Shown in pieces: positions 1-5,382 of a stretch of 5,477 nucleotides of DNA (positions within the stretch are counted from its first letter, which is position 1; the number at the start of each line of letters is the position of its first letter). The notes under the pieces are model-generated. The model was not told the DNA's origin and ran no database searches. It was given only the letters and a program-made list of their open reading frames with translations. The stretch spans positions 1 through 5,477 of the forward strand of contig JANXXA010000529.1 in assembly GCA_025350885.1 (NCBI GenBank). Reading direction: 5' to 3'. Source of the DNA: Phenylobacterium sp. (GTDB taxonomy: Bacteria; Pseudomonadota; Alphaproteobacteria; Caulobacterales; Caulobacteraceae). The position numbers were made by a program, and so were the translations under genes.

Positions 1-2680
1 GGAACGCCCCGCCCACCGCCAGCGGCAGGGCCGAGAGGATCACCACCGGCTTGAAGAAGCTGCGGAACAGCAGCACCAGCACGCCATAGATCATCGACAC
101 CCCGGCGAAGATCGCCAGCAGAAAGCCGCCGAACAACTGAGCCATGGCCTGCTGGTTGCCGACCGCGGCCGGGCGCACCCCGGGCGGCAGGTGCTTCATG
201 ATCGGCAGGCGGTTGACCGCCTTCTGCGCCTCGCCGGCCTCGACGCCGTTCAGCTCGGCGCGCACGGTCAGCTGGCGTTCGCGGTTCAGCCGGTCGATCC
301 GCGCCGGCCCGGCCTGGAAGCTGATGTCGGCGACGCTGGCCAGGGTTGTCATCCCGCCCTGGCCGGTGGGCACGCGCAGCGAGCGGATCCGCTCCAGATC
401 GGCGCGCGCGCTCTGCGGCAGGCGGATGCGGATGGGGATCCGCCGCTCGCCCTCGTTCAGCTTGGCGACATTGGCGTCGATGTCGCCGACGGTGGCCACC
501 CGCGCCACCGCGGCGATGGCGTCGGAGGAGACCCCCAGCCGGGCGGCTTCCTCGGGCTTCGGCCGGATAATGATCTCCGGACCCTGCGGCGGCTTGGACG
601 GGCGCGGATTGGCCAGCTGCGGCAGCTTGCGCATTTCCTGCTCAAGCTCCAGCGCCGCGGCCTGCAGATTGGCCGGATTGTCGCCAGTGAGGATCTGCTG
701 GTAACCGGCGGCGCCTTGGAAATCGAGGAAGGTCAGGCGGGCGTCGGGAATGGCCCGCAGGCCGGCCCGCAGGCGCGCGCGGATCGCGTCGCCGGAAACC
801 TTGCGCTTGGGGTCAAGCAGGATGGTGGCTGTGCCGCTGCGCAGGTCGCCGCCGCCGCCACGGTCCATGCCGGGGCCGAAGCTGGACACCGTCGAGCCGA
901 TCTGGATGAAGACGCCGGTGACCTCGGGCTGGTTGCGGAACAGGGCGGTGATCTGCCCGGCGGTGGAGTCCATGTCGGCAGCCGACGACCCGGGCGGCCC
1001 CTGGATATCCACATAGACGAAGTCGGGATCGGACGCCGGCTGGAAGCCCTGCGGCAGCATCGGCACCAGCAGGATCGAGCCGACGAACACCACGCCACCG
1101 ACGATCGACGAGACGATCCGGTGCGCCAGCGCCCATTCCAGAATATCGCGATAGAATCCCTTGAACGGCTTGCGCTCATGCGGCACGGCGTTGGGCTTCA
1201 GCAGATAGGCCGCCATTAGCGGGGTCACCAGCCGCGCCACCAGCAGCGAGAACAATACCGCCACCGAGACCGTCAGCCCGAACTCCTTGAAGAACTGGCC
1301 CGGAATGCCGGGCATGAAGCTGACCGGGGTGAACACCACGACGATGGCCATGGTGGTGGCGACCACGGCCAGGCCGATGGCGTCGGCGCCTTCGAGCGCG
1401 GCCTGGAAGGGCCGCAAGCCCCGTTGCACGCGCTTTTCGATGTTCTCGATCTCGACGATAGCGTCATCGACAAGGATGCCGACCACCAGGGTCAGGGCCA
1501 GCAGGGTGACGACGTTCAGCGAGAACCCGGCCAGCTTCATGATGAAGAAGGTCGGGATCAGCGAGATCGGCATGGCCACCGCGGTGATCAGCGTCGCACG
1601 CCAGTCGCGCAGGAAGAACAACACCACCAGGGCCGCCAGGAACATGCCCTCGGCGAGCACATGCTGCGTGGCCTTGAAGCTGTCGCGCGTCTCGTCCACC
1701 GAGGAGAATATCTTGGAGAAGGTCACGCCGGGATGGCTCTTGTGCAGCTCGGCCAGCTTGGCGATCACGGCGTCCTCGGCGGTGACGTCGCTGGCCTCCT
1801 TGGTCTTGGCGACCTGGAAGCCGACCACCGGTCGCCCGTTCAGCCGCGCGAAGCCGCGCACCTCAGCCGCGCCGTCGCCAATGTCGGCCACGTCGGCGAG
1901 CTTTACGAACCGGCCGGCGCCGGTGGGTATGGTCAGGTCGCGGATCTGGGCCACCGAGGCGGCGTTGCCGAGCACGCGCAGGGTCTGTTCGCGCCCGCCG
2001 ACGTTCAGCCGCCCGCCGGGCGCATCGGTCTGGAAGCCGCGCAGAGCGGTATTGACCTGGCTCGCCGTCAGGCCGCGGGCGGCCAGCCGGTCCGGATCGA
2101 TGACCACATTGATCTCGCGCGCCACGCCGCCGACCCGGTTGACCTGGGAGACCCCGCTGGCGCCTTGCAGCGTGCGCGCCACGGTGTCGTCGATGAACCA
2201 CGACAGCTGGTCGGCGGACATCGACGGCGCGGAGACCGCATAGGTCATGATCGGCGCGGCGGAATCGATTTCCACCTGAGTGACCCGTGGCTCGTCGATA
2301 TCGCGCGGCAGGTTGGCGCGCGCCTGGGCGATCTTCGAGCGGACCTCGTCGGTCTTCTTCTGCAGGTTCTCGCCGATCTCGAATTCCATGGACGTCGTCG
2401 AGACGCCCTGGGTGACGGTGGACTGCACGGTCTTGACACCGGTGACGCCGGCCACGGCGTCCTCCACCGGCCGGGTGATCTGGGTCTCCATCTCGCCGGG
2501 GGCGGCCCCGTTCTGGGTGACCGTCACCGCGATGAGCGGGAACTGGATGTTCGGGTACTGCTTCACCGGCAGGCCCGCGTAGGCGATCAGTCCGGCCAGC
2601 ACGAGGCCAATGAACAACACCGCCACGGGGACGGGGTTGCGGATCGCCCAGGAGGAGAGCGCGAAGCGGGGCTGGGTCAT
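1..2680 (-). CDS. RND efflux permease, HAE1 (AcrB/MexB-like) family, 3' end outside window
   Basis: Inner-membrane, proton-driven pump subunit of a tripartite efflux complex. The reading frame is open from ATG at 2680 to the left edge: 893 codons, with no in-frame stop when read through codon by codon. The N-terminus (MTQPRFALSSWAIRNPV) leads into TM1 at about residues 17-36, followed by the family signature LPVKQYPNI. The first periplasmic porter region follows, then TM2-TM6 at roughly 335-490. TM4 carries GILVDDAIVEIEN with D405 and D406, matching the AcrB proton-relay aspartates D407/D408. A second porter region spans about 540-845. The visible sequence ends in TM8-TM9 (about 846-893), so TM10-TM12 and the relay lysine equivalent to AcrB K940 are not visible. 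Family members are about 1030-1050 residues, so some 130-160 are missing. The start overlaps the adaptor stop as ATGA and has no clear Shine-Dalgarno, suggesting translational coupling. Substrate is unknown. The family call is secure; it does not look like a heavy-metal (CusA) permease. Confidence 0.96.
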   Translation of the reverse strand, partial: MTQPRFALSSWAIRNPVPVAVLFIGLVLAGLIAYAGLPVKQYPNIQFPLIAVTVTQNGAAPGEMETQITRPVEDAVAGVTGVKTVQSTVTQGVSTTSMEFEIGENLQKKTDEVRSKIAQARANLPRDIDEPRVTQVEIDSAAPIMTYAVSAPSMSADQLSWFIDDTVARTLQGASGVSQVNRVGGVAREINVVIDPDRLAARGLTASQVNTALRGFQTDAPGGRLNVGGREQTLRVLGNAASVAQIRDLTIPTGAGRFVKLADVADIGDGAAEVRGFARLNGRPVVGFQVAKTKEASDVTAEDAVIAKLAELHKSHPGVTFSKIFSSVDETRDSFKATQHVLAEGMFLAALVVLFFLRDWRATLITAVAMPISLIPTFFIMKLAGFSLNVVTLLALTLVVGILVDDAIVEIENIEKRVQRGLRPFQAALEGADAIGLAVVATTMAIVVVFTPVSFMPGIPGQFFKEFGLTVSVAVLFSLLVARLVTPLMAAYLLKPNAVPHERKPFKGFYRDILEWALAHRIVSSIVGGVVFVGSILLVPMLPQGFQPASDPDFVYVDIQGPPGSSAADMDSTAGQITALFRNQPEVTGVFIQIGSTVSSFGPGMDRGGGGDLRSGTATILLDPKRKVSGDAIRARLRAGLRAIPDARLTFLDFQGAAGYQQILTGDNPANLQAAALELEQEMRKLPQLANPRPSKPPQGPEIIIRPKPEEAARLGVSSDAIAAVARVATVGDIDANVAKLNEGERRIPIRIRLPQSARADLERIRSLRVPTGQGGMTTLASVADISFQAGPARIDRLNRERQLTVRAELNGVEAGEAQKAVNRLPIMKHLPPGVRPAAVGNQQAMAQLFGGFLLAIFAGVSMIYGVLVLLFRSFFKPVVILSALPLAVGGAF
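381..394. repeat. 14-bp perfect palindrome inside the permease gene
   Basis: GAGCGGATCCGCTC is self-complementary over 14 bases and lies in the second porter-region coding sequence (LERIRSL). I list it as the third-longest perfect palindrome seen, for comparison with the 24- and 26-bp examples. Palindromes of this size are not unexpected in a GC-rich window. Confidence 0.6.
2677..2680 (-). other. ATGA stop/start overlap coupling adaptor and permease
   Basis: The adaptor stop TGA (2679-2677) overlaps the permease ATG (2680-2678) by an ATGA tetranucleotide. The bases just upstream in the mRNA show no Shine-Dalgarno, so terminating ribosomes probably re-initiate here. This keeps adaptor and permease output linked, as expected for two subunits of one complex. 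Confidence 0.85.
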
Positions 2681-3819
2681 TTGGCGGCGCGGATCGGCGT
2701 AACGGGCATGGCGGCGACCGGGGCGGCGACAGGGACGGCGACAGGGGCGGGGCCTTCAACCGGGCGGATCAGGTCGCCATCGAGCAGCAGCGCCGCGGCG
2801 TTGGCCACGATCCGTGTGCCGGCCGGCGGTCCCTTGATCAGCTGCACCAGGCCCGAGCCGCGCGGACCGGCCTGGATCAGCATCCGATGCACGCGATTGT
2901 CGGCGCCCACCACCATGATCCCGGCCCCGTCGGCATCATAGCGCACAGCGGTTTCCGGGACCGCCATGGCGGTCCCGGCGGCGTCGGTGAAGACCGCGCG
3001 GCCGAAGCCGCCCGCGCGGATGTCGGAGCGCACCGGCAGCAGGATGCGGACCTCGCCCAGCTTGGTCTGGTTGTCGATCTGCGGACTGATCAGCCGCACA
3101 TGGCCGGTCGCCACGGCGCCGGACGGCAGGGTGACGCTGGCCACCTGGCCGACGCGGACGCGGGCCAGGTCGTTCTCGCTCAAGTTGGCGGAAAGCTCGA
3201 TCTGGCCGTCCCGCGCCAGCCGGAACCACGGAGTCGCGCTGGCGGCGGAAAGATCGCCCGGACGCACGGACTTCGACAGCACCAGGCCGGAAACCGGGGC
3301 GGTCACCGACAGCTTGGCGGTTCGCGTGCGCAGGTCCTTGAGGCCGGCGGCCTGGGCGCGGGCCTGGGCGCGGGCGGCGCGGGCCTGCAGCCGGCGCTGA
3401 TCGATCTGTTCCTGCGAGATCACCCCCTGGCCGTCCAGATCCTTGACGCGGGCGGCCTGATCTTCGGCCTGCTGGGCCTGGGCGTCGGCCTGGGCGGCGA
3501 GGGCTTCGGACTGGGCGACCTGGGCCTGGATCAGGGTGGGATCGAGCTGCACCAGGGTCTGGCCGGCGCGGACGTACTGGCCGACGTCGGCCAGTACGCG
3601 GGCGACGCGGTAGCCGTTGACCTCGGGCAGCACCGCGGCCTCCTCGCGCGACACCAGGTCGCCGGACGCGGCCAGGGCGCCGACAATCTCGCGCGGCTCG
3701 ACGCGGGTCACGCGCACCGCCCGGGCCTGATCGGCCTCGGTCTGGCGGACGGGCGGCTTGTGGCAGCCGGCCAGCGCGAGGGCCGCGAGAAGCGGCAGGA
3801 AGCTCATGGATCGTTTCAT
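2677..3819 (-). CDS. RND efflux periplasmic adaptor (membrane fusion protein), lipoprotein
   Basis: Periplasmic adaptor joining the permease to the outer-membrane channel; 380 residues from ATG 3819. The N-terminus (MKRSMSFLPLLAALALAGC) is a lipoprotein signal peptide with lipobox LAGC, so C19 should be acylated. A split lipoyl/barrel-sandwich domain lies near residues 55-95 (GQYVRAGQTLVQLD) and 170-190 (APVSGLVLSKSVRPGD). Between its halves is an Ala/Gln-rich coiled-coil hairpin, about 97-168. The hairpin tip has R124, L128 and S135 (RVKDLDGQGVIS), matching the R-x3-L-x6-S motif by which AcrA-type adaptors dock on TolC-type channels. A beta-barrel (about 205-280) and a membrane-proximal domain (about 285-355) follow. 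The C-terminus ends in a Pro/Ala/Val tail encoded by a 12-bp repeat. An in-frame GTG at 3828 would add three residues; ATG 3819 gives the more typical signal peptide, and neither has a strong Shine-Dalgarno. The gene contains two long perfect palindromes, listed separately. Confidence 0.95.
   Translation of the reverse strand: MKRSMSFLPLLAALALAGCHKPPVRQTEADQARAVRVTRVEPREIVGALAASGDLVSREEAAVLPEVNGYRVARVLADVGQYVRAGQTLVQLDPTLIQAQVAQSEALAAQADAQAQQAEDQAARVKDLDGQGVISQEQIDQRRLQARAARAQARAQAAGLKDLRTRTAKLSVTAPVSGLVLSKSVRPGDLSAASATPWFRLARDGQIELSANLSENDLARVRVGQVASVTLPSGAVATGHVRLISPQIDNQTKLGEVRILLPVRSDIRAGGFGRAVFTDAAGTAMAVPETAVRYDADGAGIMVVGADNRVHRMLIQAGPRGSGLVQLIKGPPAGTRIVANAAALLLDGDLIRPVEGPAPVAVPVAAPVAAMPVTPIRAAK
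2710..2745. repeat. Three 12-bp tandem repeats coding the adaptor's C-terminal tail
   Basis: Three consecutive copies of GGCGGCGACMGG occupy 2710-2721, 2722-2733 and 2734-2745, differing at only two positions. On the coding strand they produce a Pro-Val-Ala repeat within the low-complexity tail after the folded adaptor (PVAVPVAAPVAAMPV). The 12-bp period keeps the frame, so copy number could vary between strains without breaking the gene or its ATGA overlap with the permease. Confidence 0.75.
2955..2978. repeat. 24-bp perfect palindrome inside the adaptor gene
   Basis: Arms of 12 bases (CCGGGACCGCCA and its exact reverse complement) meet between 2966 and 2967, all 12 pairs matching. It encodes the GTAMAVP segment entering the membrane-proximal domain. 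Unlike the other palindrome in this gene, its centre lies inside a codon (the ATG of the internal Met), so mirrored codon usage does not explain it. The mRNA could form a 10-bp stem with a CAUG loop. Confidence 0.9.
3143..3170. repeat. Inverted repeat, 8-bp arms around a doubled hexamer
   Basis: ACCTGGCC (3143-3150) and GGCCAGGT (3163-3170) are exact reverse complements. The 12-nt spacer is a tandem duplicate of GACGCG (3151-3156 and 3157-3162). It sits in the adaptor beta-barrel coding region (LARVRVGQVA). This may be chance in GC-rich coding DNA. Confidence 0.55.
3349..3372. repeat. 12-bp direct repeat in the adaptor coiled-coil coding region
   Basis: GGCCTGGGCGCG occurs twice in tandem (3349-3360 and 3361-3372), encoding the repeated Gln-Ala-Arg-Ala pattern in the second helix of the coiled-coil hairpin. 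It most likely reflects helix composition and GC-rich codon choice. Confidence 0.7.
3573..3598. repeat. 26-bp perfect palindrome inside the adaptor gene
   Basis: Each 13-base arm is CGTACTGGCCGAC read inward, with its exact reverse complement following immediately and the centre between 3585 and 3586. It lies in the lipoyl-domain coding region and encodes VLADVGQY with flanking bases. The centre falls on a codon boundary, so the codons mirror each other: GTA/TAC, CTG/CAG, GCC/GGC, GAC/GTC. The mRNA could fold into an 11-bp stem with an ACGU loop. The encoded protein is normal for the family, so this is not an insertion. Confidence 0.9.
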
Positions 3820-3831
3820 CCGGGTCACGTC

Positions 3832-5256
3832 TCAGCGGGCCTGCTTGTCGGTGGGAAAGCGGTCGGCGGGCCAGCCGCCGCCGAGCGCCTTGTAGGCCTG
3901 GACAGTCCGACGCAGCGCCTGCAACTGCGCCGCCGTCAGTTGCGAGCGCGTCGCGCGCCAGGACTGTTCGGCCCCCAGCGCGGTCTGCAGGTCGGTGAGC
4001 CCGCGGTCATAGCCGATGCGACTGGCCTGATAGCCGCGGCGCGCCCGCGCCTCGCCGTCGGTCAGCAGCGCCACGCGGCGGCGGTCGGCGTCCAGTCGCA
4101 CCAGCGCGCCCTCGGATTCAGAGAACGCCGTCTGCACGGCCTTCTCATAGGCGGTCACCGCCTGTTCGAGCCGCGCGTTCTGGGCCTTCAGCTCCGCCAG
4201 CAGCCTGGGGATCGACAGGATCGGCTGGGTGATCGCCCCGCCCAGGGACCAGTTCTGGGTGGTCGAGGCAAAGCCCGGCTGTGAGCTCTTTGACCAGCCC
4301 AGGCCCGGCGTGAAGCTGAGCGTCGGCAGGAAGGACAGCATGTCGGCGTCGGCGCGTCCGGCAGCCGAGGCGATCCGGGCATGGGCTTCGCGCACATCGG
4401 GGCGCCGCGCCAGCAACTCGGCGGGAATCGCCCCCGGGACCGGCGGTGGAACCCCGACGCTGGCCTCGACCGCGACGTTGGCGGTGGGTTCGATGGTGCG
4501 GCCGGCCAGGATCAGCAGCGTCCGCCGCTGCACCTGCAGATCGGCTTCCAGGCCCGCGGCCTGGGCGTCGGCCTGGGCCAGGTCTCCGGCGACGCGGTCC
4601 GCGTCCGCACCCGCCGCCAGGCCGGCGTTGGCGCGCTTGGTCGCGGTGTCATAGAGCGAGCGCTCGATCCGCGCCGTCTCGCGCGCATCGCCCAGCTGGA
4701 TCGCCAGGCCGCGCGACTGGAAATAGGTGTCGGCCACCTGGGCCGCGAGGCTGGCGCGGGCGCCCTCGTAGTTGAAGCGCGCCGCGGCGATGTCGCCGTT
4801 AACCGCCTTGCGGGCGGCCAGCAGGCGGCCGAACACATCGACCTCCCAACTGACGTTGAAACTGGCCGACGAGGCGTCCGACACGCCACTGTTGGAAAAA
4901 CCCGGAAAGCTGATCGACGTGCCGCCAAGCTTACGGGTGTGGGTTTCGCGCGTGGAACCCGTGGCGTCACCCTGCGGCAGGAAATGCACCAGCGCCTCGA
5001 CGCGATTGGCGCGGGCCTCGTTGAGTCGGGCCGCGGCGCTGCGCGCGTCGGGATTGGCGGCCAGGGCCTGGTCGATCAGTCCGCTCAGCACGGGATCATT
5101 GAACGCCAGCCACCAGCGGTCCAGCGCCACCGCGCCGGCGGGCTGACCCTGCGGCGCTTCGAAGGCCGCCGGCAGGCGCGTGTCGGCCGGGCGCACATGC
5201 GCACAGGCGCCGAGCGCGAGGCAGGCGAGAAGAGCGGCGGAACGGGCTCGGGGCAT
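3832..5256 (-). CDS. NodT/TolC-family RND efflux outer-membrane factor, lipoprotein
   Basis: Outer-membrane channel of the efflux complex; 474 residues from ATG 5256, within the usual 450-500 range. The N-terminus MPRARSAALLACLALGAC is a lipoprotein signal peptide with C18 as the predicted acylated residue. First OEP repeat: LDRWWLAFNDPVL (45-57), then LIDQALAANPDARSAAARLNEAR (split here as 60-82), and WEVDVFGRL at 137-145, the conserved W-E-x-D-x-F-G-R motif before the periplasmic helices. Second repeat: PAELLARRPDVREA (from about 278), followed by the FLP-containing strand region and a long helix with LDADRRR. A Gly/Ser-rich segment at about 96-132 would fit the first beta-hairpin and loop. 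The gene is first in the operon, ahead of adaptor and permease. Start choice rests on the signal peptide; the frame stays open upstream to a GTG at 5403, with ATGs at 5310 and 5295, but those would put a long arginine-rich extension before the lipobox. No strong Shine-Dalgarno precedes any candidate. Confidence 0.95.
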   Translation of the reverse strand: MPRARSAALLACLALGACAHVRPADTRLPAAFEAPQGQPAGAVALDRWWLAFNDPVLSGLIDQALAANPDARSAAARLNEARANRVEALVHFLPQGDATGSTRETHTRKLGGTSISFPGFSNSGVSDASSASFNVSWEVDVFGRLLAARKAVNGDIAAARFNYEGARASLAAQVADTYFQSRGLAIQLGDARETARIERSLYDTATKRANAGLAAGADADRVAGDLAQADAQAAGLEADLQVQRRTLLILAGRTIEPTANVAVEASVGVPPPVPGAIPAELLARRPDVREAHARIASAAGRADADMLSFLPTLSFTPGLGWSKSSQPGFASTTQNWSLGGAITQPILSIPRLLAELKAQNARLEQAVTAYEKAVQTAFSESEGALVRLDADRRRVALLTDGEARARRGYQASRIGYDRGLTDLQTALGAEQSWRATRSQLTAAQLQALRRTVQAYKALGGGWPADRFPTDKQAR

Positions 5257-5296
5257 CTGGGCTTTTCGCGAGGCGGGGGCGGTGCAGCGCAGCATG

Positions 5297-5310
5297 ATGT
5301 CTCGCGACAT
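5297..5310. repeat. Inverted repeat ATGTC-N4-GACAT upstream of first gene
   Basis: Perfect 5-bp arms (5297-5301 and 5306-5310) flank TCGC, about 40 nt before the favoured start of the outer-membrane-factor gene. The size suits a small operator or RNA hairpin, but arms this short are common by chance in a window of this length. Confidence 0.3.
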
Positions 5311-5347
5311 GGACACACAGACCCGATGACATGAAACCCCGCCAGCC

Positions 5348-5382
5348 CCTCTTCGGAGGCTTGGCGGCCTCCCGTGGGCCAA
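5348..5382 (-). other. Interleaved inverted repeats in the leader (alternative hairpins)
   Basis: Three short perfect pairings share bases. GGAGGC (5355-5360) pairs with GCCTCC (5367-5372) across 6 nt. TTGGC (5361-5365) pairs with GCCAA (5378-5382). CCTC (5348-5351) pairs with GAGG (5356-5359) across TTCG. The first two are interleaved with no linker left on one side, so they are more likely alternatives than a pseudoknot. In mRNA sense they would lie about 90-130 nt before the outer-membrane-factor ATG. No U-tract follows any of them, so a simple intrinsic terminator is not supported. Confidence 0.35.

Noticed and set aside
191..1219. Long plus-strand open frame (342 codons) opposite the permease gene
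   Set aside because: It lies in the exact mirror frame of the permease codons, where GC-rich codon usage keeps the antisense frame open. The translation is rich in His, Arg, Gly and Asp with no recognisable domain.
1..2680. Heavy-metal (CusA/CzcA) RND permease
   Set aside because: The N-terminal signature, the TM4 DDAIVEIEN motif and the NodT-type partner fit the HAE1 drug/solute family. No metal-binding Met or His clusters were noticed in the adaptor or permease.
1863..2759. Minus-strand open frame of 298 codons overlapping the permease start
   Set aside because: Shifted frame with a Pro/Arg-rich translation. The overlapping frame encodes an unmistakable RND permease.
1424..2941. Plus-strand open frame of 505 codons across the permease and adaptor genes
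   Set aside because: Mirror frame of the permease, continuing past the operon junction. The composition is typical of antisense of GC-rich genes and shows no family motif; the minus-strand products are clear RND components.
2887..4284. Plus-strand open frame of 465 codons opposite the adaptor and outer-membrane-factor genes
   Set aside because: Mirror frame of both minus-strand genes, which share a reading frame here. The repeated Gly/Leu/Ala pattern is the reverse of the adaptor's Ala/Gln coiled coil.
5096..5332. Short minus-strand frame of 78 codons from ATG 5332, overlapping the start of the outer-membrane-factor gene out of frame
   Set aside because: Only a weak G-run precedes it, the product is basic and low in complexity, and most of it is a frame-shifted copy of the signal-peptide region. 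A regulatory upstream frame cannot be excluded but has no positive support.
4381..5334. Plus-strand open frame of 317 codons opposite the outer-membrane-factor gene
   Set aside because: Antisense shadow in the mirror frame with no domain; the NodT-family protein on the minus strand explains the coding signal.
5355..5372. Intrinsic terminator
   Set aside because: The 6-bp GC stem is not followed by a T-tract on either strand.
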